Source: Massilia frigida (GTDB taxonomy: Bacteria; Pseudomonadota; Gammaproteobacteria; Burkholderiales; Burkholderiaceae_D). From it: DNA of 64,000 bases. Below the pieces are notes generated by a model. That model did not search any database, was not told where the DNA came from, and saw only the letters and a program-made list of their open reading frames with translations. The stretch covers positions 186,001 through 250,000 of the forward strand of contig NZ_WHJG01000004.1 of NCBI RefSeq assembly GCF_011682175.1, read 5' to 3'. Position numbers and translations under genes: made by a program. Positions 54,781-62,626 of the stretch are shown here, one piece after another. Position 1 is the first letter of the stretch; each line of letters starts with the position of its first letter.

Positions 54781-54822
54781 CGGAAATCCGGAATGGGGAC
54801 GATGCGGCGTGCGGAAAACCGC
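54781..54822. promoter_or_regulatory. two spaced palindromes, candidate DctD enhancer sites
   Basis: CGGAAATCCG (54781-54790) and GCGGAAAACCGC (54811-54822), centres 31 bases apart (three turns) and about 55-95 bases upstream of the -24 element. The similar sequence CGGAAA-N-CCG and the spacing fit an activator of the NtrC family. Confidence 0.45.
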
Positions 54823-54830
54823 GAACAGGG

Positions 54831-54856
54831 CCGGGCGCCACGGCTGCGGCGCCCGG
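54831..54856. repeat. GC-rich hairpin after the Cache gene
   Basis: CCGGGCGCC (54831-54839) pairs with GGCGCCCGG (54848-54856). It lacks a T-run; it could end or stabilise the Cache-protein transcript on the minus strand. Confidence 0.5.
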
Positions 54857-54865
54857 GAGGGGTAC

Positions 54866-55330
54866 TTACTTGTAGATGCCGCAGTTGATGATCAGGTCTT
54901 CGTATTTTTCGAAGTACATCGATTTCGGTTCGATCTGTTTGGTGACCGGATTGACAAACTTGTAGTCCTGCCAGCCTTTGCCCTTGGCCTTGACCAGGTC
55001 GAGGCGCTCGCGCATGAAGGGTTTGCCGTCCGCGTCCTTGAGGTCGATCAAGTCCTTGCCCTGCATCTTGGCGTTGGCGCCATGGGCCAGGTTTTTCATG
55101 GTCATGTCGTTGATGGTCACGTACAGGTCGCGGTCGCGAAAGCGGGTGTTTTGCAGGTCGTTGATTTCGGCGATGGTCTTTTCGCGCCCATTCGCTTTCA
55201 TATAGGCGATCACCTTCTGCACCAGTGCCTTGGCTTCCTCGGCTGTGCCATGGTCGCTGGCGGCGGCGCCGCTGCTGGTGCAAAACACGGCGGCGCAGCA
55301 CATGAACGCTATCTGGAACAATTTACGCAT
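54866..55330 (-). CDS. secreted single-Cache-domain protein
   Basis: A 154-residue protein with signal peptide (IAFMCCAAVFCTSSGAAA). The mature part is a single Cache-type ligand-binding domain: TAEEAKALVQKVIAYMKANG, INDLQNTRFRDRDLYV, DADGKPFMRERLDL. There is no membrane anchor or output domain, so it may act as a free periplasmic binding protein presenting a ligand to a receptor. It lies directly upstream of the sigma-54 operon on the same strand, which suggests a link with DctB or the ABC importer, but this is inference. Confidence 0.75.
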   Translation of the reverse strand: MRKLFQIAFMCCAAVFCTSSGAAASDHGTAEEAKALVQKVIAYMKANGREKTIAEINDLQNTRFRDRDLYVTINDMTMKNLAHGANAKMQGKDLIDLKDADGKPFMRERLDLVKAKGKGWQDYKFVNPVTKQIEPKSMYFEKYEDLIINCGIYK

Positions 55331-55396
55331 GATGATCCCCTTATCGTTGTAGGGGCGGGGAAGCAGGCTGCTTTCCCGCCTTTGGCACGGCCAGTT

Positions 55397-57001
55397 TTAC
55401 GCCTTGGCCGGTGCGGCGTCGGAACGGTAGTTATCCATCATCTTGTAGCGCGTCGCATACCAGCCGAAGACGGCGGCGGCCACGAACGCAAAGCCGGCGA
55501 AGAAGTACATCTGGAAGGCGATGACGCTGAACCCGCTGGTGGCGATATGCGAGATCACCGCATCGTTCTTGATGCTGGCATTGACGATCAGTACCCACAG
55601 GCTGCCCACCGTGTTGGACAGGAACCAGAACGCCATGATCACGCCCTTCATCGATGGCGGCGACTGGCTGTACGCAAATTCGAGGCCGGTGGCCGACACC
55701 AGGACTTCGCCGAAGGTGAGCAGCGCGTAGGGCAGCACTTGCCACGCCATCGAGGTTGGCGTGCCGCCGTCCATCTGCACCTGCAGGGCGCCGATCACAA
55801 TCCACGACAGCGCGGAGAACACGATCCCGGTCGTCATGCGGCGCAGTGGGGACGGTTGGATGCCCATCTTGCGCAGCGCCGGGTACAGCACCAGGTTATT
55901 GAACGGGATCAGGATCATCACCAGCAGTGGATTGAGCGCCTGCATCTGGGCCGGCACGAAGGTGAAGTCCTTGCCGAACAGGGTGAGGGTAGGGGCAATC
56001 ATGGAGTTGGCCTGGACGATCCAGGTCGACGCCTTCTGGTCGAACAGCGAGTGGAACGGCGTCACCAGCGCAAACACAATCAGGATGCGCAGCACCGCGC
56101 GCACGCCGTCCACCGCCACATCCGAATGCAGGCCGCGCGCGCGTTCAAGCTGCATCGAGGTACCGATGCCGCCGAAGGCCAGCAGCAGCACCAGGGCGGT
56201 GCAGGCGGCGATCACGAAACCCCATTGCGGCGACATGGCCAGCGCTGCGACGGCGCCGGCCACGCCGAACATGGCCACCGCCAGTCCGCTGCGCGCCTGG
56301 CCCGGCTTGTGCGTCATGAGCGCGCTGCGCGCCACGCGGGTGAACGAGTCCGGGTCCGGCGGGGCGGGCGGAAGGTGGATGTATTTTTTGCGTCCCAGCC
56401 AGAACACGATGGTGGCGATGAACATCAGTACGCCGGGAATGCCGAAAGCGACAGCCGCGCCGTAATCGCGCAGGAAGATCGGCATCAGCAGCGAGGCGAA
56501 AAAGGAGCCGAAGTTGATCATCCAGTAGAACACGTCGTAGACGACTTTCGCCTTGTTCTTGTTGGTCTGGTCGAACTGGTCGCCCACAAACGACGAGATC
56601 AGGGGCTTGATGCCGCCCGAGCCGAGCGCGATCAGGAACAGGCCGAAGTAAAAGCCCTTGAGGCTATCTTCGAAGATGGCCAGGCAGGCATGGCCCGCGC
56701 AGTACACAAGACTGAGCCAGAAGATGGTGTCGTATTTGCCGAAGAAGCGGTCGGCCAGCCAGCCGCCCAGCAGCGGGAAAAAGTACACACCGATGACGAA
56801 GGTGTGGAACACGTGCTTGGCTTCGCCGGTGCGGTCGGCGACCGGCATGAACAGCAGCAGGGTGCTGATCAGGAAGGGGGTGAGGATGTTGCGCATCCCG
56901 TAAAAACTGAATCGTTCGCACCCCTCGGTGCCCACGATGTACGGAATCTGACGGGGCATCGGCCCGTTTCCGCTTTCTTTATCTTTATCCAACTGCGACA
57001 T
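55397..57001 (-). CDS. POT family proton-dependent oligopeptide transporter
   Basis: A 534-residue inner-membrane carrier with about 12-14 hydrophobic segments. EGCERFSFYGMRNILTPFLI carries the ExxERFxYYG-type signature and VFYWMINFGSFFASLLMP the FYxxINxGSL-type signature of the PTR2/DtpT family. It imports di- and tripeptides with protons. ATG 57001 with GGGAG in front is chosen over a longer frame that would have an unlike leader. Its upstream region contains palindromic operator S7, so it may belong to the sugar regulon. Confidence 0.9.
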   Translation of the reverse strand: MSQLDKDKESGNGPMPRQIPYIVGTEGCERFSFYGMRNILTPFLISTLLLFMPVADRTGEAKHVFHTFVIGVYFFPLLGGWLADRFFGKYDTIFWLSLVYCAGHACLAIFEDSLKGFYFGLFLIALGSGGIKPLISSFVGDQFDQTNKNKAKVVYDVFYWMINFGSFFASLLMPIFLRDYGAAVAFGIPGVLMFIATIVFWLGRKKYIHLPPAPPDPDSFTRVARSALMTHKPGQARSGLAVAMFGVAGAVAALAMSPQWGFVIAACTALVLLLAFGGIGTSMQLERARGLHSDVAVDGVRAVLRILIVFALVTPFHSLFDQKASTWIVQANSMIAPTLTLFGKDFTFVPAQMQALNPLLVMILIPFNNLVLYPALRKMGIQPSPLRRMTTGIVFSALSWIVIGALQVQMDGGTPTSMAWQVLPYALLTFGEVLVSATGLEFAYSQSPPSMKGVIMAFWFLSNTVGSLWVLIVNASIKNDAVISHIATSGFSVIAFQMYFFAGFAFVAAAVFGWYATRYKMMDNYRSDAAPAKA

Positions 57002-57141
57002 GGGTACTCCCACTATGTAAACAGATGGGATGCTAAGCCCAAGCCCGGAGGCTGGCAACAGGTATCGCTCGCCGTGGCGGGGTGCCACCTCCGGCCACCG
57101 GACGCGTCATTGCAACGGCAGGTGCAGTTGGTCGGCATGGC

Positions 57142-57156
57142 TGTAGTTAAACTACC
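57142..57156. promoter_or_regulatory. HexR-like palindromic operator S7
   Basis: TGTAGT-TAA-ACTACC, 11 of 12 arm positions as in S3. On the minus strand it overlaps a candidate -10 (TAGTTT, 57149-57154) lying 18 bases from TTGCCG (57173-57178), upstream of the POT carrier. Confidence 0.65.
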
Positions 57157-57242
57157 GAATGTACTCTATCTGCGGCAATATATATTGCATAAGTTGTTGA
57201 AATAAAAGGAAATTAATCGTTTTTTCCGTTTTCTCCTGTTCA

Positions 57243-57271
57243 TTGTAAAATCGGTGAGATTGATGTATATT
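57243..57271 (+). promoter_or_regulatory. promoter of the alpha-glucosidase gene
   Basis: TTGTAA (57243-57248), 17 bases, TATATT (57266-57271); leader about 23 bases. Operator S8 covers the -10. Confidence 0.65.
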
Positions 57272-57278
57272 ATGTACA
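57264..57278. promoter_or_regulatory. HexR-like palindromic operator S8
   Basis: TGTATA-TTA-TGTACA. It keeps the TGTA-N7-TACA core, though the inner positions differ from S3 (8 of 12 arm positions). It covers the -10 and expected start of transcription. Confidence 0.5.
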
Positions 57279-57300
57279 AAAACTCACATGGGCGCCCATC

Positions 57301-58941
57301 ATGAACAAAGACGTTTCGCTGCACTCCGAACAAAATACGCCGTGGTGGCGCGAGGCCATCATTTATCAGGTTTATCCACGCAGTTTCCGTGATACCAATG
57401 GCGACGGCATCGGCGACCTGCCCGGGATTACCGAAAAACTCGACTACATCGCGGGCCTGGGCGCCGACATTGTCTGGATTTCGCCCTTCTTTACCTCGCC
57501 GATGAAGGATTTCGGCTACGACGTCGCCGATTACTGCGACGTCGACCCGATGTTCGGCACCCTGGACGACTTCGACGCGCTGATCGCCAGGGCCCACAGC
57601 CTTGGCCTGAAGATCATGATCGACCAGGTGCTCTCGCACACCGCCGACATCCATCCGTGGTTTGTCGAGAGCCGCAAGAGCCGCGACAATCCCAAGGCCG
57701 ACTGGTATGTGTGGGCCGACCCGCTGGCGGACGGCAATCCGCCGAATAACTGGCTGTCGGTGTTCGGCGGCTCGTCCTGGCAGTGGGACAGCCGGCGCAG
57801 GCAGTATTACCTGCACAATTTCCTGGTCAGCCAACCGGACATGAACTTCCACCATCCCGAGGTGCAGCAGGCGCACCTGGACAACCTGCGCTTCTGGCTG
57901 GCGCGCGGCGTGGACGGCGTGCGCATGGACGCCTGCAATTTCCATTTCCACGATCCTGAACTGCGCAGCAATCCGGCCGCCACCAACCGCGACACCTCCA
58001 CCGTCACCGATGTGAACCCGTACGGCATGCAGGCCCACGTCTACGACAAGACGCGTCCGGAGAACCTGGCCTTCCTGCAAAAGATCCGCGTGCTGCTCGA
58101 CGAATTCGGCGCGGTCGCCATCGGCGAAGTGGGTGCGGACGATGCACTCGGCGTCATGGCCGACTACACCGCCGACGGCGACAAGCTGCATATGGCGTAC
58201 AGCTTCAACCTGCTCACGCCCGAATTCTCGGCGGCGCACGTGCGGCGCCAGGTCGAACAATTCGAGGCGCGCGTCAAGGGTGGCTGGGCTTCCTGGTCGG
58301 TCGGTAACCACGACAGCATCCGCGTCATGACGCGCTGGGGCGGCGCCGCGCCGACCCATGCGCTGGCCAAGCTGGTGCTGGCGATGCAGCTCTCGCTCAA
58401 GGGCACGCCGTGCCTGTACCAGGGCGACGAGCTGGCGCTGACCGAGGCCGACGTGCCGTTCGAACTGCTGCAAGACCCGTACGGCATCACTTTCTGGCCC
58501 GAGTTCAAGGGCCGCGACGGCTGCCGCACGCCGATTCCCTGGACCGCCGAACTGCCCAACGCCGGCTTCACCACCGGTACGCCGTGGCTGCCGGTGGCCG
58601 AGGAGCACATCGCCTCGGCCGCCAGCGCGCAGGAAACCGATCCCGACTCGCCGCTCAATTTTGCGCGCCGCATCGTTGCCTGGCGCCGCCAGCAGCCGCA
58701 GCTCACGCGCGGCGAGATCGTCTTCTTCGACGCGCCCGAACCGGTGCTGGCGCTGCGCCGCGACCTGGCCGGCCACGCCAGTGTGCTGGCCGTGTTCAAC
58801 CTTGGTCCCGAACCGGTGACGTACGAGTTTGCCGACGCCCTGGACGCGGTCTCGATGATCGGCCACGGCCTGCATGGCAGCGCCGAAGGCGGCACGCTCA
58901 CCCTGCCGGCCTATGGGGCCTGGTTCGGTACCAAGAACTGA
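57301..58941 (+). CDS. GH13 alpha-glucosidase (cytoplasmic)
   Basis: A 546-residue enzyme without signal peptide, opening with WWREAIIYQVYPRSFRDTNG as in oligo-1,6-glucosidase/alpha-glucosidases (GH13_23-like). The conserved regions are DQVLSHTAD, GVRMDACNF (nucleophile Asp), IGEVGADD (acid/base Glu) and GNHDS (third Asp). It should release glucose from maltose and short maltodextrins, feeding the glucokinase encoded next (TGATG stop/start overlap at 58939-58943). Confidence 0.92.
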   Translation: MNKDVSLHSEQNTPWWREAIIYQVYPRSFRDTNGDGIGDLPGITEKLDYIAGLGADIVWISPFFTSPMKDFGYDVADYCDVDPMFGTLDDFDALIARAHSLGLKIMIDQVLSHTADIHPWFVESRKSRDNPKADWYVWADPLADGNPPNNWLSVFGGSSWQWDSRRRQYYLHNFLVSQPDMNFHHPEVQQAHLDNLRFWLARGVDGVRMDACNFHFHDPELRSNPAATNRDTSTVTDVNPYGMQAHVYDKTRPENLAFLQKIRVLLDEFGAVAIGEVGADDALGVMADYTADGDKLHMAYSFNLLTPEFSAAHVRRQVEQFEARVKGGWASWSVGNHDSIRVMTRWGGAAPTHALAKLVLAMQLSLKGTPCLYQGDELALTEADVPFELLQDPYGITFWPEFKGRDGCRTPIPWTAELPNAGFTTGTPWLPVAEEHIASAASAQETDPDSPLNFARRIVAWRRQQPQLTRGEIVFFDAPEPVLALRRDLAGHASVLAVFNLGPEPVTYEFADALDAVSMIGHGLHGSAEGGTLTLPAYGAWFGTKN

Positions 58942-60786
58942 TGGACGAGCAGCCAGATCCCGCGAAATTCGGCCGCACGGCCTTTGCCGACGGCCCGCGC
59001 CTGCTGGCCGACATCGGCGCGACCCATGCGCGCTTCGCGCTGCAAACCGCGCCCGGCGTATTTCGCTCGGTGCGGGTGCTCAAGTGCGATGACTTCGAGG
59101 GCATCGTGGCGCTGCTGCGCTTTTACCTGGCTGACCATGCCGGCATGCTGCTGAACCACGCGGCGCTGGCGGTCGCCAATCCGGTCAATGGCGACCAGGT
59201 GCGCATGACTAACCGCGCCTGGGAGTTTTCCACCGATGCGGTGCGGCGCGAGCTGGGGCTGCACACGCTCTTGATCGTCAACGACTTCACGGCGCTGGCG
59301 ATGGCGTTGCCGGGCCTGACGCCGGACGACCTGATGAAGGTCGGCCCCGGCATGGCCGCCGGCAACGCCGTCATCGGCGTGCTCGGTCCCGGCACCGGCC
59401 TGGGCGTGTCGGGCGTGATTCCGACCGTCGATGGCTTCGTCACGCTCGGCAGCGAAGGAGGGCACGTCAATTTCGCCCCGGCCGACGAGCGCGAATTCGC
59501 GATCCTGCAGTTTGCCTGGAAGGAGTGGGCGCACGTCTCGAACGAGCGCCTGATCTCCGGACCGGGCATGGAAATCATCTACCGCGCGCTGGCGCAGCGC
59601 AACGGCATCACGGCGCCTGCGCGCGCCTCGCCCGAGATCATCGCCGCCGCCATCGACGACCAGGATCCGCTGTGCCTGGAGGTGATCGACTGCTTCTGCG
59701 GCATGCTGGGCGGGGCCGCAGCCAACCTGGCGGTGACCCTGGGCGCCTTCGGCGGCATCTTCATTGGCGGGGGGCATCGTGCCGCGCATGGGTGAGCTGT
59801 TTGCCAGCTCGCCGTTTCGCAGCCGCTTCGAGGCCAAGGGGCGCTTCTCGACTTACCTGGCCGATATTCCCACTTACGTCATCACCACGCCCAATCCGGC
59901 CTTCCACGGCGTGGCGACGATCTTGTCGGAGCACCTGCGCGGGCGCAGCGGCGCCAATACGCTGATGGAGCGCGTCCAGCACCTGCAGCACGAACTGACG
60001 CCCGCCGAGCAGCGCGTGGCCAGCCTGGTGCTGGAGCAGCCGCGCCTTGTGCTCAATGAGCCGATTGCCGATATCGCACGCCTGGCGGAAGTGAGCCAGC
60101 CGACCGTGATCCGCTTTTGCCGCTCGCTCGGGTTTTTGGGACTGGCCGACTTCAAGCTGCGCTTCGCCAGCAGCCTGACCGGCGCCATTCCCGTGCGCCA
60201 CAGCCAGGTGCGCGGCGGCGACAGCACGCACGACGTGTCGGCCAAGGTGATCGACAACACCGTTTCGGCCATCCTCAAGTTCCGCGACCAGCTCGACGTG
60301 CGCGCGCTCGACCGCGCCATCGACCTGTTGACCCACGCGCACCGGGTCGAGTTTTACGCGATGGGTAATTCGCGGGTGGTGGCGCTGGATGGCCAGCACA
60401 AGTTTTTCCGCTTCCGCATTCCGACCTCCTCGTATGGCGACTCGCACCTGTTCTCGCTCGCGGCCGAATTGCTCAAGCCGGGCGACGTGGTCATTGCGAT
60501 TTCCAATTCGGGGCGCTTGCCCGAGTTGCTGGCGGCCGTGGACGTGGCGCGCGCGGCCGGCGCCGATGTGATTGCGATGACCAGCAGCGGTTCGCCCCTG
60601 GCCAAGAAGGCCACGGTGTGCCTGGCGGTCGACCACGCCGAGGATAGCACCAGCTTCCTGTCGATGATCTCGCGCATCATGCAGCTGCTGCTGATCGATA
60701 TCCTGTCGGTCGGGATTTCGCTCGGCGCCAGCGGGGAGGCCGGCGGCGCCAGTCAGCACACCCAGATTTCGCACCTGGGCGGGTAG
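58941..60786 (+). pseudogene. second glucokinase-RpiR fusion, interrupted by +1 frameshift
   Basis: Paralogue of the gene at 44338 with the same domain order and close similarity throughout. Residues 1-276 (to FIGGG) read in one frame; the glucokinase C-terminus, RpiR helix-turn-helix (EVSQPTVIRFCRSL) and SIS domain (FYAMGNSRVVALDGQ) continue in the next frame. The break is a G6 run at 59769-59774 where the intact copy needs the equivalent of five. The first frame ends at 59795 after about 284 residues; the second can start at ATG 59797 as a free regulator. It may be a real null, phase-variable, read through by slippage, or a sequence error. Coupled to the alpha-glucosidase gene. Confidence 0.85.
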
Positions 60787-60805
60787 GGCAAGCCTGCCCG
60801 TGGCC

Positions 60806-61321
60806 TCAGGGCGCCGGTGCCGGCGCCGCCCCGGGCTCTGCCTTTTTGATGATGCGCTCCATCGGGCGCATTTCGGTGCGCCATTGGGCCAGGGTCAGCT
60901 GGCGGTCGTCGTTCATGTCGTCGACCAGGATCTCATCGCCTGTGGTGGCGACCAGAAAAGTCTCCCAGCGATGCGCCGCCTCCTTGCTGTCCTCGACAAA
61001 GCTCAGGCTCCAGTAACTTTTTCCGTGGATGAGCTTTGTCGCGCTCTCGTCGTCGAGCACCGCGCCGTGCGCGCTGCCGCCCGAGACCTTGTCGATATGC
61101 GCCGACCAGGCTTTCAATTCCGGCAGCGCCATCAGCGCATCGATGGCTTGTTCTTTCGTGCGCGTCAGCTGCGCCGCCGGCTTGGCCGCGGGCGTGGTCC
61201 TGGCGGCGGCCGAGGCCGCTGCCTGGACCGATTCATGGTGATTGTGGTACAGCACGGCGCCTACGCCGACCAGGGCGATCAAGGCAAACAGCAGGACTAC
61301 TTTTTTGGACGATCCGGACAT
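60806..61321 (-). CDS. membrane-anchored protein of unknown function
   Basis: A 171-residue protein with one N-terminal membrane segment (VVLLFALIALVGVGAVLY, about 8-25), a low-complexity Ala/Thr/Pro linker, and a compact domain about 50-155 (ALPELKAWSAHIDKVSGG, YWSLSFVEDSKEAAHRWETF). The domain would lie in the periplasm. I do not recognise it with confidence; the WxTFLV pattern looks like small peptidase-inhibitor-type or PepSY-like folds. Its stop faces the glucokinase-RpiR gene with a 19-base gap. Confidence 0.65.
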   Translation of the reverse strand: MSGSSKKVVLLFALIALVGVGAVLYHNHHESVQAAASAAARTTPAAKPAAQLTRTKEQAIDALMALPELKAWSAHIDKVSGGSAHGAVLDDESATKLIHGKSYWSLSFVEDSKEAAHRWETFLVATTGDEILVDDMNDDRQLTLAQWRTEMRPMERIIKKAEPGAAPAPAP

Positions 61322-61360
61322 AGAGATGGGCAGCTGGGACGCGTTGATGTTCCGGTCATA

Positions 61361-61990
61361 CTACGCCAAAACTATACTGGCAGCAACATGACCGGCGGCC
61401 CAGGCCACGCCATCCTCCAGGCGGTCGTTCCCCCAGAACATCTCGTCCCCGGCAAAGAACATGGGCGCCCCAAAAACGCCGCGCCGCACCGCTTCCTCGC
61501 CCTGGGCGCGCATGGCCAGCTTGTTTTCGTCGGTGCCGGCGGCGGCGATCAGGGCGGCGCCGTCCAGGCCGAGCGCTGCGAGCACTTCGCCGACCAGGGC
61601 CGCGTCGTCGATCTCGCGGTCCTCGACGAAATTGCATTCCATGATGCGCCGGCAAAACGCGCCGATCCACGCTTCGCCGGCACCGAGCAGGGCGACCCGC
61701 AGCGGCAGCAGCGCGCGCCGTGGGAAGGTGCGCGGCTGGGTCCATGGCAAGCCGTATTTATCGCACTGGCGCTGCATGTCGCGCCACACGTAGGCGCCTT
61801 TTTCCTTTTGCAGCACGAAGGGCGAGGTGTTCCAGCCGAAGGACTTGAACACCGGTCCCAGCAGAAACGGCTTCCACAGCACGCGCACGCCCTGGGCGGC
61901 GGCCAGCGCCTCGATGCGCATGGTGCTCAGGTAGCTGTAATTGCTGCCGAAATCGAACCAGAATGCGAGTTGCGGATCATTGTCGGGCAT
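61361..61990 (-). CDS. 2-hydroxychromene-2-carboxylate isomerase family (DsbA-like, kappa GST)
   Basis: A 209-residue soluble protein of the thioredoxin-fold NahD/kappa-GST family: LAFWFDFGSNYSYLS with the Ser replacing a redox Cys, VLWKPFLLGPVF, and the C-terminal RGVFGAPMFFAGDEMFWGNDR (substrate/glutathione loop). These enzymes isomerise aromatic breakdown intermediates or act as glutathione-dependent isomerases; the real substrate here is unknown, as no aromatic pathway genes are nearby. ATG 61990 with GGAGAAGCC is preferred over the start 15 bases upstream. Confidence 0.85.
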   Translation of the reverse strand: MPDNDPQLAFWFDFGSNYSYLSTMRIEALAAAQGVRVLWKPFLLGPVFKSFGWNTSPFVLQKEKGAYVWRDMQRQCDKYGLPWTQPRTFPRRALLPLRVALLGAGEAWIGAFCRRIMECNFVEDREIDDAALVGEVLAALGLDGAALIAAAGTDENKLAMRAQGEEAVRRGVFGAPMFFAGDEMFWGNDRLEDGVAWAAGHVAASIVLA

Positions 61991-62135
61991 GGCTTCTCCG
62001 TGCATGGGGCATCGGGATCGACGCCGCGTGCAGCAGTGTAGCGCGATCGCGGCAGCGGTACGGGAGGTCTCGCTTGTTAATAATACAAGATTGCGCTACA
62101 GTCAGTGTTCCTACTTCATCACGGAAATCTCCCCC

Positions 62136-62570
62136 ATGCGATACATCCTGACCGCGCTGTCCGTTTGCCTGGCATGCGCGCTGCCGGCCATGGTCCACGC
62201 CGACCCGGCCAGGATCCAGTTCGCCACCGAGGTGTTCTTCGACAGCGGCAGCGCGCGCCTGTCGGCCGATGCGGTATCGATCCTCGATCAGGTCATCAGC
62301 AAGAGCGGCGAGCTTGATCCCGAGCTGATCATGGCCATCGGCCATACCGATGAACTGCCGAGCGACGCCAAGGCGCAGACGCTGTCGGTCCAGCGCGCCG
62401 AAGCGGTAAAAGAATATCTGGCCGACAAAGGATTCGAGCGCATCCGCATCTACACCGAAGGCAAGGCCAAGCGCCTGCCGGCCGCCGGCAACGACACGCG
62501 CGAAGGGCGCGCCCGTAACAACCGGGTCGAAGTGCAACTGGTGGGACCGAGAGGCGCAGCCGGACACTGA
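62136..62570 (+). CDS. OmpA-family periplasmic protein
   Basis: A 144-residue protein: signal peptide (ALSVCLACALPAMVHA) followed directly by one OmpA C-terminal-type peptidoglycan-binding domain (VFFDSGSARLSADAVSIL, IGHTDELPSDAKAQTLSVQR, then GRARNNRVEVQLV). The Asp in HTDE and Arg in ARNNRVE are the residues that bind diaminopimelate. No barrel or lipobox is present, so it is a free periplasmic peptidoglycan-binding protein. GGA lies 11 bases before ATG 62136, a loose ribosome-binding site. Confidence 0.85.
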   Translation: MRYILTALSVCLACALPAMVHADPARIQFATEVFFDSGSARLSADAVSILDQVISKSGELDPELIMAIGHTDELPSDAKAQTLSVQRAEAVKEYLADKGFERIRIYTEGKAKRLPAAGNDTREGRARNNRVEVQLVGPRGAAGH

Positions 62571-62626
62571 CGATACCGGCGTCATACCGCCTGTAACGCC
62601 AAGGCGCGCGGCATGTTCCGGACCGC

